DNA of 64,000 nt from an uncultured Pelagibacteraceae bacterium (GCA_902628635.1 CACONQ010000002.1:100916-164915); one strand, 5' to 3'; counted from the first letter of the stretch, positions 37,045-45,767 are shown. Made by a program: numbers and translations. The notes: generated by a model not told the origin, from the letters alone.

Positions 37045-37064
37045 CTCCTGATATCTCCTGATAT
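37045..37064 (-). repeat. 10-bp tandem duplication carrying a Shine-Dalgarno motif
   Basis: On the plus strand CTCCTGATAT occurs twice in tandem (37045-37054, 37055-37064); on the gene strand this puts AGGAG twice, at about 9 and 19 bases before the ATG at 37036. A duplicated ribosome site could raise initiation or reflect recent slippage. The nearer copy is at normal distance. Confidence 0.6.
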
Positions 37065-37152
37065 TAAGACTAAAATGTTACTTGTTTATTATAAAGTGTG
37101 AAAACTGACGCTATGGTATGTTAAAATCTCAAAGCTTTATTTGATTGAATTA

Positions 37153-38307
37153 TTACAAGTTTCGGAATCTAAGATTGTTTCTATTTAATTCACTAATTTT
37201 CGTACAACCCATAAGCTTCATATCTCTCGTTAATTCAGTTTTATATTGACCTAAAGCTCTTTCAACTCCTGCTTGACCTGCAGCTGCAAGTGCATAAAGA
37301 TATAATCTTCCACCTGCACATGCTTTTGCACCAATTGATAAAGCTTTTAACATATGAGTTCCTCTTTGAAATCCGCCTTCACAAATAACATCAATCTTAT
37401 CACCAACAGCATCTACTATTTCTGCTAACTGATCAAAAGGTGATCTTGATCCATCAAGTTGTCTTCCACCATGGTTTGAAACCATTATTCCTGTACATCC
37501 AATATCAACTGCTTTTTTTGCATCCTCGACACTCATAATTCCTTTAAGTGCGAAATGACCGCCCCACTTAGAGCATAATTTCTCAGCATCATTCCAATTC
37601 ATAGACTGATCTAGCATTGTTGAAAAATAATTTCCAATCGAGGAGTTTGTACTTGTTCCTTCTTTTACAAAATCTTGAAGATGAGGTAATTCAAATTTTC
37701 CTTTTGTTAAATAATTTATTCCCCACATAGGTCTTGTCGCAAAACTATATAAACTTGATAAAGTTAGTTTAGGTGGCGAAGTAAACCCTGTTCTAAGGTC
37801 TCTTTCACGATTTCCACCTGTTATCGTATCAACCGTTAGGGCCATAACATCAAAATTTGCTGCTTTTGCTCTTTCTAAACAAGAGTCATTAAGTCCTCTA
37901 TCTTTATGAAAATAAAATTGAAACATTTTTGGAGTATCAATCATTGATGATATTTCCTCGACACTTACTGTTGCTAAAGCAGATACACCAAACATGGTAT
38001 TAAATTTTTGAGCCGCTTTACCAACTGCTCTTTCTCCATCATAATGAAAAAGTCTCTGAAGTGCTGTTGGAGAACAATAGAAAGGTAAATCTAATTTTTT
38101 ACCAAAGATTGTTGTTGATAGGTCTATATTTTCTACACCTCTTAAAACATTTGGTACTAAATCTACATCATCAAACGCACTAGTATTTCTTTTATATGTA
38201 ATCTCGTCATCAGCAGCACCATCGATGTAATGAAAAATGGGCGAGGGTAATTTTTTTTCAGCGAGTTTTCTAAAATCCCCAAAGTTATGACAATCTTTTA
38301 ATCTCAT
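37153..38307 (-). CDS. FMN-dependent alpha-hydroxy acid dehydrogenase (lactate dehydrogenase-like)
   Basis: A 384-residue (S)-2-hydroxy-acid oxidase family enzyme, which oxidises L-lactate, glycolate or similar acids and passes electrons to the quinone pool or oxygen. The catalytic segment SNHGGRQLDGSRSPFDQL (about 275-292) contains the active His and Arg. The FMN part includes ALTVDTITGGNRERDLRTGF (about 155-174). Substrate (lactate versus glycolate or mandelate) is uncertain. It is followed on the same strand by nothing in the operon; its start is 19 bp from the cysK end. Confidence 0.87.
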   Translation of the reverse strand: MRLKDCHNFGDFRKLAEKKLPSPIFHYIDGAADDEITYKRNTSAFDDVDLVPNVLRGVENIDLSTTIFGKKLDLPFYCSPTALQRLFHYDGERAVGKAAQKFNTMFGVSALATVSVEEISSMIDTPKMFQFYFHKDRGLNDSCLERAKAANFDVMALTVDTITGGNRERDLRTGFTSPPKLTLSSLYSFATRPMWGINYLTKGKFELPHLQDFVKEGTSTNSSIGNYFSTMLDQSMNWNDAEKLCSKWGGHFALKGIMSVEDAKKAVDIGCTGIMVSNHGGRQLDGSRSPFDQLAEIVDAVGDKIDVICEGGFQRGTHMLKALSIGAKACAGGRLYLYALAAAGQAGVERALGQYKTELTRDMKLMGCTKISELNRNNLRFRNL

Positions 38308-38326
38308 AATAGCTTTAATATATCAA

Positions 38327-39328
38327 TTATATCCAATTTGGATACGGTAAACCTTTTTCTTGTAGGAATTTTTTATTAAATAATTTGCTATTATATTTAT
38401 CACTCTTGTCGCAGAGTATCGTTACAATTGTTTTTCCTGGTCCTAATTCTTTTCCAAGCCTTATGGCACCTGCAATATTTACACCACAACTAGTCCCCAA
38501 ACTTAGTCCCTCATTTTGAATAAGATCAAATAAAACTGGCAAAGACTCATTATCACTTATAGAAAATGCCCCATCAATTTTTGCTTCTGCAAAATTAGCA
38601 GTCACTCTACTTGAGCCAATACCTTCAGTAATAGAATTACCCTCACTTTTTAATTCACCATTATTTATGTAATTACAAAGTGACGAACCTGCTGGATCAG
38701 AAAGATAAATTTTAATATCTTTATTTTTTTCTTTTAAGTAACTACTAACACCAGCAATGGTTCCTCCAGTTCCAGATGCACATATGAATGCATCTACTTT
38801 ACCATCTGTTTGATCATAAATTTCTGGACCTGTAGTCTCGTAATGTCCTTTTAAATTTGCAGTGTTGTCGAATTGATTTGCCCAGACAACCCCATGATTG
38901 TTTGAGCTTCTTAACTCATCAGCTAATCTTCCAGCAACCTTAACATAATTGCCATCATCTTTATATGGTTTAGGAGGAACTAATCTTAAATCGGCACCAA
39001 TATTTTTTAGCATATCTTTTTTTTCTTGTGTTTGGTTGTCATTCATTACAATTACAGTTTTGTAACCAATTGAGTTTCCAATTAAACATAGTCCAATACC
39101 AGTATTACCTGCTGTTCCTTCAACAATTGTACCACCTTTTGAAATTAATTTTTTTTCTTCCGCATCTCTAATTAATGCAAGTGCTGCTCTATCTTTTACT
39201 GAACCACCAGGATTTAAATATTCTGCTTTACCATATATATTACACCCTGTTATCTCGGAAGCAGCTTTAAGTTTAACTAACGGTGTATTTCCAATACCAT
39301 CAATAAAATTATTTTGAGAATTCTTCAT
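38327..39328 (-). CDS. cysK: cysteine synthase family PLP enzyme (CysK-like)
   Basis: Builds cysteine from O-acetylserine and sulfide. The 333-residue protein has the PLP Lys in NPGGSVKDRAALAL (about 44), the phosphate-binding GTAGNTGIGL (about 70), ASGTGGTIAGVSSYLK (about 183) and GTSCGVN (about 285). It begins in the same base as the end of cysE, an operon layout that matches the CysE-CysK complex. The sequence runs longer than typical CysK (about 310), with an insert around 120-135, and a cystathionine-beta-synthase-like role cannot be excluded. Confidence 0.87.
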   Translation of the reverse strand: MKNSQNNFIDGIGNTPLVKLKAASEITGCNIYGKAEYLNPGGSVKDRAALALIRDAEEKKLISKGGTIVEGTAGNTGIGLCLIGNSIGYKTVIVMNDNQTQEKKDMLKNIGADLRLVPPKPYKDDGNYVKVAGRLADELRSSNNHGVVWANQFDNTANLKGHYETTGPEIYDQTDGKVDAFICASGTGGTIAGVSSYLKEKNKDIKIYLSDPAGSSLCNYINNGELKSEGNSITEGIGSSRVTANFAEAKIDGAFSISDNESLPVLFDLIQNEGLSLGTSCGVNIAGAIRLGKELGPGKTIVTILCDKSDKYNSKLFNKKFLQEKGLPYPNWI

Positions 39329-39910
39329 TTAATTTTTATCACTTTGTTCAGTAATACCATAAGGTTTAAATGTTTCATCATCAACTGAACTCTCACCAAC
39401 ATTTTTAGCAGGAATTCCAACCATGATTGCGTTTTCAGAAACATTTTTAGTTACTACAGCATTGGCACCAATCTTTGCATTTTTCCCAATAACAACTGGA
39501 CCTAATATCTGTGCCCCAGAACCAACAACAACATTATTCATTAAAGTAGGATGCCTTTTAGTATTTCTTTGATCATCCGAATTAATACTTGGAGAAATTC
39601 CACCAAGTGTAACCATATGGTAGATTGTAACATTATCCCCAATATCAGAGGTTTCACCTATCACAACACCCATTCCATGATCAATGAAAAGATTTTTTCC
39701 TATCTTTGCTTTTGGATGAATTTCTATACCAGTTAAAAATCTTGAAAACTGAGAAATAATTCTTGCTATCAAATCGAATTTTGCAATTGAAAAAAAATTT
39801 GCAATTTTATGAAAAAATATAGCCTTTACTCCTGGATACGTTAAAATAACATACAGCTTAGATTTTGCAGCTGGGTCTCTCTTAATAATAGATTCTAAAA
39901 AATCATTCAT
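39329..39910 (-). CDS. cysE: serine O-acetyltransferase
   Basis: Makes O-acetylserine, the first step of cysteine synthesis. The 193-residue protein is the short (EpsC-like) form with a trimmed N-terminal helical part. The left-handed beta-helix hexapeptides run from [26 protein letters not shown] (about 61-86) to [16 protein letters not shown]; the His of the DHGMG segment and the HPTL stretch (near 123) fit the active site. The C-terminal Ile that docks into CysK is not seen at the very end (SDKN), so complex formation may be altered. Confidence 0.9.
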   Translation of the reverse strand: MNDFLESIIKRDPAAKSKLYVILTYPGVKAIFFHKIANFFSIAKFDLIARIISQFSRFLTGIEIHPKAKIGKNLFIDHGMGVVIGETSDIGDNVTIYHMVTLGGISPSINSDDQRNTKRHPTLMNNVVVGSGAQILGPVVIGKNAKIGANAVVTKNVSENAIMVGIPAKNVGESSVDDETFKPYGITEQSDKN

Positions 39911-39936
39911 AATTTATTTGTTTTTTGATTAAAAAA

Positions 39937-40056
39937 CTACTTATTGCAACAACAAGAAGTTTCTTCTGGATCACAACGACAAACCTTAAAGCCATCGCAT
40001 CTGCATTTATCATTAATACAGTTTGAGCAATTACATTTTAAGTTTTCGCAAGTCAT
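39937..40056 (-). CDS. 39-aa cysteine-rich, metallothionein-like protein
   Basis: A complete minus-strand frame from ATG 40056 to TAG 39939-39937, 39 codons. It encodes 11 cysteines (28%) at 3, 8, 10, 13, 18, 20, 26, 28, 35, 36 and 37 in CxC, CxxC and CCC groups, with no aromatic residues apart from one Phe, the mark of metallothioneins. It ends in SCCCNK. It lies 26 bp after cysE (same strand, upstream of it in reading order) and 56 bp after the ETHE1-like gene. It could bind zinc, copper or other thiophilic metal. I do not recognise a named family. Confidence 0.7.
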   Translation of the reverse strand: MTCENLKCNCSNCINDKCRCDGFKVCRCDPEETSCCCNK

Positions 40057-40109
40057 AGAAGATATATAATTGTTCAATATTATAATTCAATACTTAAATT
40101 AACGTTTAA

Positions 40110-40802
40110 TTACAACTGATCAGTAGTTAAACCTTTAACATTAGCAGGAACTGCTATATCCATCATTTTTGGATTAGCTAAATTTAAATTGTTCATAATT
40201 TCAATATATTGATCAACAGAATCAACTTGTAATCTTGGATTATTTTTTATTTCATTGCCAATCGTTGATGAGGTTTTGCCGTTGTAGTCATGAGCAGGCA
40301 ATACGACTGTATTTTCAGGTAACTTAAGAAGCTTATTAAAAAGAGAGTCGTATTGATCTTTTGCACTTCCATTTTGAAAATCTGTTCTGCCAGTTCCATT
40401 AATTAATAATGTATCTCCAGTAAAAACTCTATCATTCATAAGATAACTGTAAGAGCAGTCAGTATGACCAGGAGTATAAATTACTTTGAGTTCAATATTA
40501 TCAATTTTAATTTTATCATCCTCTTTGACATGTAAATCAACAACTTCTGATTTTGATTTTTCACCCATGATCTTTGTACAATTTGTTTTTTTACTAAGTT
40601 CATTTAAACCGGTAACATGATCAGCATGAATATGTGTATCAATTACTTTAACTAACTTAAGATCCAACTCACTCAAAACATTTAGATATTTATTTGTATG
40701 TTCAATTACAGGATCTATAATTAAAGCTTCTCTACCTTTATCACTTGCAAGAATGTACGTATAAGTTGAAGATTTATTATCAAATAATTGCTTAAAGATC
40801 AT
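40110..40802 (-). CDS. MBL-fold hydrolase, ETHE1/persulfide dioxygenase-like
   Basis: A 230-residue metallo-beta-lactamase-fold protein. Iron ligands are in THIHADHVTG (about 57-66), and the segment GTGRTDFQNGSAKDQYDSLF (about 132) with the LPAHDYNG (about 165) closely match persulfide dioxygenases of the ETHE1 type, which oxidise glutathione persulfide to sulfite. An in-frame codon exists at 40832; MIFKQLFDNKSSTY at 40802 fits the family better. It diverges from the peroxiredoxin gene. The adjacent cysteine genes suggest a role in sulfide or persulfide metabolism. Confidence 0.82.
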   Translation of the reverse strand: MIFKQLFDNKSSTYTYILASDKGREALIIDPVIEHTNKYLNVLSELDLKLVKVIDTHIHADHVTGLNELSKKTNCTKIMGEKSKSEVVDLHVKEDDKIKIDNIELKVIYTPGHTDCSYSYLMNDRVFTGDTLLINGTGRTDFQNGSAKDQYDSLFNKLLKLPENTVVLPAHDYNGKTSSTIGNEIKNNPRLQVDSVDQYIEIMNNLNLANPKMMDIAVPANVKGLTTDQL

Positions 40803-40882
40803 AGATTTTAATATTATTAAAAATTGCATCATTATTCAATCTTTCATATAATTGGATTTAGAAAAACAATTTAGGGGGGTAA

Positions 40883-41545
40883 ATGACATTAAAGATTAAC
40901 AGTTTAGCACCAGATTTTAAAGCCAAGACAACTGTAGGAGATATTTCTTTTCATGAATGGTTAGGAGATAGTTGGGGAGTATTATTTTCCCATCCAAAAG
41001 ATTTTACTCCAGTTTGCACTACAGAACTAGGATCACTTGCAAAATTAAAACCCGAGTTTGATAAAAGGAATGTTAAGGTAATTGGTTTAAGTGTAGATCC
41101 AGTTTCAGACCACGTAAAATGGTTAGAGGATATAAAAGATGTCACTGGAAATAAACCAGACTATCCAATAATCGCTGATGAAGATTTAAAAATTGCAAAA
41201 CTTTATAATATGTTAGAGGGAGATGCTGGAACAACATCAATGGGAAGAACTGCTGTTGATAACCAAACAGTGAGAACGGTTTTTATAATAAGACCTGATA
41301 AAAGAATTGGATTATTTTTAACTTATCCGATGGCAACTGGAAGAAATTTTCTTGAACTTTTAAGATCAATTGACTCTATGCAGCTCACAGCCAAACATAA
41401 GGTAGCAACCCCAGCTGATTGGAAAAAAGGCGAGGAAGTAATAATAGTACCAGCTGTAAAAGACGATGAGGCTAAAAAATTGTATCCTAACGGTTGGAAA
41501 GCGATAAAGCCTTATCTTAGAAAAGTACCAGACCCATCTAAATAA
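40883..41545 (+). CDS. 1-Cys peroxiredoxin (Prx6 type)
   Basis: A 220-residue peroxiredoxin. The peroxidatic Cys45 is in PKDFTPVCTTELG, preceded by FSHPKD and followed by WLEDIKD and GRTAVDNQTVRTVFIIRPD, as in Prx6-type enzymes. The resolving Cys of 2-Cys forms is absent. It reduces hydrogen peroxide and small hydroperoxides. A GGGGGG ribosome site precedes the ATG by 5 bp. The shared 80-bp region with the persulfide-dioxygenase gene could hold a common regulator site. Confidence 0.92.
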   Translation: MTLKINSLAPDFKAKTTVGDISFHEWLGDSWGVLFSHPKDFTPVCTTELGSLAKLKPEFDKRNVKVIGLSVDPVSDHVKWLEDIKDVTGNKPDYPIIADEDLKIAKLYNMLEGDAGTTSMGRTAVDNQTVRTVFIIRPDKRIGLFLTYPMATGRNFLELLRSIDSMQLTAKHKVATPADWKKGEEVIIVPAVKDDEAKKLYPNGWKAIKPYLRKVPDPSK

Positions 41546-41560
41546 ATATTCATAAATTTT

Positions 41561-41595
41561 AAAACCAACAATCTTAATAAAAGATTGTTGGTTTT
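41561..41595 (+). terminator. bidirectional intrinsic terminator
   Basis: A 15-bp perfect stem (AAAACCAACAATCTT at 41561-41575 with its complement at 41581-41595) closed by a 5-base loop. On the plus strand a GGTTTT arm gives a T-run; on the minus strand the stem ends in GGTTTT followed by AAAATTT. It sits between two convergent genes, the peroxiredoxin ending at 41545 and the methyltransferase ending at 41597. Confidence 0.85.
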
Positions 41596-41596
41596 C

Positions 41597-42289
41597 TTAT
41601 ATAATTTCCAAAAATTTATTTTCATCTACAAGTCTCATAAATTTTTCATGGTACTTGTAATAGTCTTCAAACTTTAGATCTTTAAAATTATCTATTGTAT
41701 GAACTAAAATATCTCTATTCTTTCTTTTTAAAATTAAACCTAAGCCCTGATCGGCTTTGATAGTGTATGTATCAATATCCTCTCTAGTTCTAGATTGAAC
41801 AATTGATTTCCAAACATCACCATTCCAACTCGAATGGGTTTGTGGAATTGTTTGATGCCAAATTTTAGCAGGAAGACAATCATGCAGCAAAATTACTCCA
41901 CTTTCGTTTAAAACATTTAAAGAATTATCTATATCTTTTAATACTTGCTCATGGATATGCAGACCGTCTATAAAAATTAAATCAAAAGTATCTTTATTCT
42001 GTGAAAAAAATTCATCACTAGTCATACGCAATGTTCCACCTGATTGAGGATCAACACCAATTTTCTTCTCAATTTCTATTTTTGAAAAATTAACATCACT
42101 TTGACAACCAATTTCTAAGTATGTTTTAAATTTTTTTGACTTAATTAATTTATTAATTATATCAAATCTTGTTTGTGTTTTATTCCAATCATAACTTAGT
42201 TTTTTACTAAATCTCTCATTTTTTATGAAATAGCAAAATCTTCTAAAATACAAAGTAAGCTTACCGGGTAAGGCGTCATTTCTTATCAT
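41597..42289 (-). CDS. class I SAM-dependent methyltransferase (Methyltransf_24-like)
   Basis: A 230-residue protein with motif I YLEIGCQSDVNFSKI (about 57), GVDPQSGGT with the acidic ribose-binding residue, DLIFIDGLHIHEQVLKDI (about 103-120) and SGVILLHDCLP (about 131). It matches class I methyltransferases of the type often found in carbohydrate or glycolipid gene sets. Acceptor unknown. Its start overlaps the racemase stop by 4 bp, so the two genes form an operon with the cupin gene upstream. Confidence 0.8.
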   Translation of the reverse strand: MIRNDALPGKLTLYFRRFCYFIKNERFSKKLSYDWNKTQTRFDIINKLIKSKKFKTYLEIGCQSDVNFSKIEIEKKIGVDPQSGGTLRMTSDEFFSQNKDTFDLIFIDGLHIHEQVLKDIDNSLNVLNESGVILLHDCLPAKIWHQTIPQTHSSWNGDVWKSIVQSRTREDIDTYTIKADQGLGLILKRKNRDILVHTIDNFKDLKFEDYYKYHEKFMRLVDENKFLEII

Positions 42290-42984
42290 TTTTTTAAATA
42301 TTTTTTCATCGATACTTGAGCAAGTAACAAATTTGGATCAATAAATATTTTAGACTCTCTTATTTTTTTAAATGACTTGTATGCAAAAATAGCAATTGGA
42401 AGCTCTGTACATCCTAAGATAATTTTTTTACATTTAATTTTAATGAGATAATTTACAGCTGGCTTTAAAGCTTTTTCAGCTTCTCTTACTTTACCCATTT
42501 TTACAAATTTGATTGCTTTATTCACACTTTTTTTTTGTAAATCTTTTCCAGGAGCAACTAATTTGAATCCTTTGTCAAAATATTTACTATATACTTTTGT
42601 TTTGATTGTCGCCTCTGTACATAAAATACCAATCTTAGAATTTTTTTTACAAGATTTTTTTGAATGAAGATAAACTTCTTTTGGCATACTTACCAAAGGG
42701 ATCCTTATTTTTTTTTGAATATCATCTTGCCAATAATGAGCTGTATTACATGGCATGACTATAAATTTGCATTTATTTTTTTGCAGTAATTTGCAACCCT
42801 TTATCAATTCTTTTAAAACATTGTGATATTTTTTTAAATTTTCAGGTCTTCTTGGTGTGTCTGATTTATTATACAGAATAAATTTTGGATATTGTTGATC
42901 TGATTTTCCACGATTTAATACAGCAATTTTATTGCAGAAATCAAGTCCTGCTCTAGTTCCCATTCCACCAAGTATTCCAATCAT
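42286..42984 (-). CDS. aspartate/glutamate racemase family protein
   Basis: A 232-residue cofactor-independent racemase fold. The N-terminal GILGGMGTRAG (about 3-13), the first catalytic Cys in VMPCNTAHYW (about 80) and the second in ILGCTELPIAIF (about 189) are all present, the paired thiols of RacD/MurI-type enzymes. It would interconvert aspartate, glutamate or a related amino acid such as hydantoin-derived ones. It overlaps the methyltransferase gene by 4 bp. Confidence 0.85.
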   Translation of the reverse strand: MIGILGGMGTRAGLDFCNKIAVLNRGKSDQQYPKFILYNKSDTPRRPENLKKYHNVLKELIKGCKLLQKNKCKFIVMPCNTAHYWQDDIQKKIRIPLVSMPKEVYLHSKKSCKKNSKIGILCTEATIKTKVYSKYFDKGFKLVAPGKDLQKKSVNKAIKFVKMGKVREAEKALKPAVNYLIKIKCKKIILGCTELPIAIFAYKSFKKIRESKIFIDPNLLLAQVSMKKYLKK

Positions 42985-42999
42985 AAAAGAAAGTTTTAT

Positions 43000-43344
43000 T
43001 TAAATTGTTTTGTTTCTTGATCTCATAAAAACTAAAATTAAACAACCATTATTTGTGTGAGATGAATGTGTAGTTCCGGGTTCAAAGCTTACAAAGTCTC
43101 CTTTTTTAAATACTTTGCCATCAGCATCAATCAATTCTCCTTCTATCATATAAAACTCTTCATAGTTCATATGTTCATGAGGAATACTTTTTGACCCTGG
43201 CTCCATTTTTAAAATATAACTTCCTTGGCCTTTTTCTTTATCATAACTAATCTTATGCCAACTCATTCCTTTTACAGGTTCGCCATAATTATCAAATGGT
43301 TCAAAGGTTAATTTTTTCGGATCTATAACAGTGCGTTTATTCAT
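43000..43344 (-). CDS. cupin-domain protein
   Basis: A 114-residue single-domain cupin. The two cupin motifs appear as SIPHEHMNYEEFYMIEGE (about 53-70, metal-binding His and Glu) and the FEPGTTHSSHTNNG part (about 86-100). It could be a sensor, isomerase or dioxygenase; nothing decides. It is the first gene of the minus-strand trio with racemase and methyltransferase, and diverges from the LysE-type gene. Confidence 0.8.
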   Translation of the reverse strand: MNKRTVIDPKKLTFEPFDNYGEPVKGMSWHKISYDKEKGQGSYILKMEPGSKSIPHEHMNYEEFYMIEGELIDADGKVFKKGDFVSFEPGTTHSSHTNNGCLILVFMRSRNKTI

Positions 43345-43392
43345 TTAAATTAAATTATATCTTTTTTAGAAAATAAGAAATAATAAATAAAT

Positions 43393-44007
43393 ATGGAATT
43401 TTTATTATTAGGATTTTTCACAGGTTTAAGCCTCATTCTTGCTTTAGGAGCTCAAAATGTCTATGTGATAGAGCAGGGTTTAAAAAGACAGTATATTTTT
43501 ATTGTTTGTATAATTTGTTCTGTTTCAGATTTTATATTAATTTTTTTTGGTATTTTTTTATTTGAATATTTTAATGATTTTTTCTCAAATGAAATTGAAC
43601 TCATATTTAATATTCTATTATTTTTTTTTCTTATTTATTTTATTTTTACTAAAATCAAAGCTAATTACAGAAGTGTTAGTTTCAAAATTAATAACGAAAA
43701 ATATAATTTAAAAAATATTCTTTTTAAAACATTAGCATTCACTTACTTAAACCCGCATGTTTATTCAGATACGGTATTTTTTTTAGGAAATTTATCTAAA
43801 AATTTTGAATTAACAGATAAATATTATTTTGGAATAGGAGCATCAATTTCTTCTTTCATATTTTTTTTTTCACTCGGCTACCTATCTAAATTGATGTCTA
43901 ACTATTTGAAAAGTGAAAAGATTTGGAAAATTATTAATTATTTCATAATTATATTTATGTCACTAATAGCTCTTTACGTTTTGTCTGAAATATTCAATTT
44001 TTATTGA
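43393..44007 (+). CDS. LysE-family amino acid exporter
   Basis: A 204-residue membrane protein with six predicted helices. LILALGAQNVYVIEQGLKRQ (about 15-34) is the signature of LysE/ArgO exporters for lysine and arginine; the TYLNPHVYSDTVFFLGNLS segment (about 115) is also typical. It likely exports a basic amino acid. It stands alone before the alternative-oxidase operon, with 69 bp between. Confidence 0.88.
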   Translation: MEFLLLGFFTGLSLILALGAQNVYVIEQGLKRQYIFIVCIICSVSDFILIFFGIFLFEYFNDFFSNEIELIFNILLFFFLIYFIFTKIKANYRSVSFKINNEKYNLKNILFKTLAFTYLNPHVYSDTVFFLGNLSKNFELTDKYYFGIGASISSFIFFFSLGYLSKLMSNYLKSEKIWKIINYFIIIFMSLIALYVLSEIFNFY

Positions 44008-44053
44008 TATATTTAGCTTTTAGATGACACTTTTATCCTATTGGAATTTTTGA

Positions 44054-44078
44054 AAATCCTACTAAATAAGTCGGGTAT
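44054..44078 (+). promoter_or_regulatory. second IscR-like operator over the AOX start
   Basis: Twenty-one of 25 positions match the IscR type 1 consensus. The right arm AGTCGGGTAT (44069-44078) is identical to that of the iscR operator (8862-8871). It overlaps the ATG at 44077-44079. Mismatches are at consensus positions 2, 4, 7 and 15. The site could block initiation or transcription; IscR or another Rrf2 protein (NsrR controls aox in Vibrio) are both candidates. Confidence 0.6.
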
Positions 44079-44760
44079 GAGCAATTTAGATCGACATTTC
44101 CAACCACAAAATTTTAGTGATAAGGTGGCTCTATCTTTCACTAAATTTTTGCGTTTTCTTGCAGATACTTTTTTCAAGAAAAGGTATGGGCACAGAGCAG
44201 TTGTACTTGAAACAGTAGCTGCCGTTCCAGGTATGGTTGCTGGAATGTTAATTCATTTAAAGTCTTTAAGAAAGATGGAGGATGACAAAGGGTGGATTAA
44301 AACATTATTAGACGAAGCCGAAAATGAAAGAATGCATCTAATGACATTCATTCATATTGCAAAACCAACTTTTATAGAGAGAGGTATTATTTTAATTGCT
44401 CAATTTATTTTTATAATTACTTATGCATTAATTTATTTAATTTCTCAAAGAACTGCACATAGAATAGTTGGTTATTTTGAGGAAGAAGCAGTTGTAAGTT
44501 ATACAGAATATTTAAACGAACTTGAGTCTGGAAAAATTCCAGATCAACCTGCTCCTGAAATAGCTATTAATTATTGGAACTTACCATTACACGCAACATT
44601 AAAAGATGTTGTAAAAGTTATAAGAGATGACGAAGCAGGACATAGAGATGTAAATCATAAATTTGCAGATATTATTGATAATAGAGTTAGCAAAAAAAAA
44701 AATGTTGAAATTGAAAAAGAACAACTTTCCACAAAGGATAATATAAAGGAGACAGATTGA
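44077..44760 (+). CDS. aox: ubiquinol alternative oxidase
   Basis: Cyanide-insensitive, non-proton-pumping terminal oxidase that passes electrons from ubiquinol to oxygen at the inner membrane. The 227-residue protein carries the four diiron-ligand motifs of AOX: LETVAAVPG (about 45), NERMHL (about 84), EEEAVVSYT (about 138) and RDDEAGHRDVNH (about 184), with the two membrane-bound helices between. An upstream in-frame TTG (44041) would place the IscR-like site inside the coding region; ATG 44077 is the likely start. It overlaps the flavodoxin-like gene by 4 bp. Confidence 0.95.
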   Translation: MSNLDRHFQPQNFSDKVALSFTKFLRFLADTFFKKRYGHRAVVLETVAAVPGMVAGMLIHLKSLRKMEDDKGWIKTLLDEAENERMHLMTFIHIAKPTFIERGIILIAQFIFIITYALIYLISQRTAHRIVGYFEEEAVVSYTEYLNELESGKIPDQPAPEIAINYWNLPLHATLKDVVKVIRDDEAGHRDVNHKFADIIDNRVSKKKNVEIEKEQLSTKDNIKETD

Positions 44761-45203
44761 AAACAGAATTAAACATACTATGGGCATCTATGTCAGGGAA
44801 CGCTGAAGATGTTGCTAAAATATTAAATGACAAAGCGCAAAAAATGGGCTTCATAACAAACAAAGTTGAATTAAACGACGTCAGCATGACGGATTTTGCA
44901 AAAATGAAAAATGTAGCAATAGTAACTTCAACTACAGGAGAAGGTGATTTGCCGACTAATGGAGAAGATTTTTGGGATGATTTAAATGCATCATCAAAAG
45001 AGCTCCAAAATTTAAATTATAGCGTATGTGCATTAGGCGATAGATCACATGATATTTTTTGTGGTGCGGGTAAAAAAGTAGATGAAAAACTAATTCAATT
45101 AAAAGCAAACAAAGTTTTAGATAGACAAGAATGTGATGGTGATGACTCTGGTTCAGATGAGTGGGGGAATTCTTTTTTAGAAAAAATTAAAAGTCTGCAA
45201 TAA
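44757..45203 (+). CDS. flavodoxin / MioC-like FMN protein
   Basis: A 148-residue flavodoxin-fold protein. The FMN phosphate loop is ASMSGNAEDVA (about 9-19); STTGEGDLPTNGEDFWDDL (about 57-75) and ALGDRSHDIFCGAGKKVDEKL (about 92-112) complete the isoalloxazine site and resemble MioC and the flavodoxin domain of diflavin reductases. It is a one-electron carrier that can replace ferredoxin when iron is short. Starts at TTG (44757) after AAGGAG; the stop of aox overlaps by 4 bp. Confidence 0.88.
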   Translation: MKTELNILWASMSGNAEDVAKILNDKAQKMGFITNKVELNDVSMTDFAKMKNVAIVTSTTGEGDLPTNGEDFWDDLNASSKELQNLNYSVCALGDRSHDIFCGAGKKVDEKLIQLKANKVLDRQECDGDDSGSDEWGNSFLEKIKSLQ

Positions 45204-45224
45204 AATAAGTAAGGAAAATTAAAT

Positions 45225-45734
45225 ATGTTTATGAAATTTTTAAAATACACGGCAATTTTAATATTTTTTAGTTCCGTATCTTTGGCTGACAAAAATATGA
45301 GAATTGGATCCAAAGGAAAATTGAGTGAGGTAGATAGGATAATAGAGGTAAAAATGTATGATAACTATTATGAGCCAAAATCTTTCAATATTAAAAAAGG
45401 TGAAACAATCAAATTTGAAGTTATCAATGAAGGTAATCTTGTACATGAATTTAATATCGCTAATGCAATGATGCATAAAAAACATCAGCCAGAGATGGAA
45501 AGAATGGTTGAGAATGGAATTTTGTTAGCAGATACGATCGATAGAGATAAAATGAAAAAAATGGCAAAAATGGACAAAGCCATGGGACACTCACACAGCA
45601 ACAGTGTTTTATTAGCACCTAAAGAAAAAGGTGACTTAGTTTGGAAGTTTGATAATGCAATGAATATTGAAATTGCATGTAATGTTCCTGGTCACTATCA
45701 AATAGGAATGGTTGCTAGTGTTAAATTAGATTAG
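45225..45734 (+). CDS. exported cupredoxin (blue copper protein)
   Basis: A 169-residue secreted protein with a signal peptide (about 1-20) and a cupredoxin domain. Type 1 copper ligands are visible: His in LVHEFNI (about 75), then Cys and His in IACNVPGHYQIGM (about 150-162) and the Met three residues later. A Met/His-rich insert (AMMHKKHQPEMERM) could bind further copper. It may carry electrons in the periplasm or handle copper. It lies 21 bp after the flavodoxin gene. Confidence 0.87.
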   Translation: MFMKFLKYTAILIFFSSVSLADKNMRIGSKGKLSEVDRIIEVKMYDNYYEPKSFNIKKGETIKFEVINEGNLVHEFNIANAMMHKKHQPEMERMVENGILLADTIDRDKMKKMAKMDKAMGHSHSNSVLLAPKEKGDLVWKFDNAMNIEIACNVPGHYQIGMVASVKLD

Positions 45735-45767
45735 AAAAAAACTTAATTTTATAATAACTTGGCAAAT

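Noticed and set aside
44041..44076. TTG start of the alternative oxidase at 44041
   Set aside because: No ribosome site and no homology before MSNLDRHF; ATG 44077 fits better, although the operator then overlaps the start.
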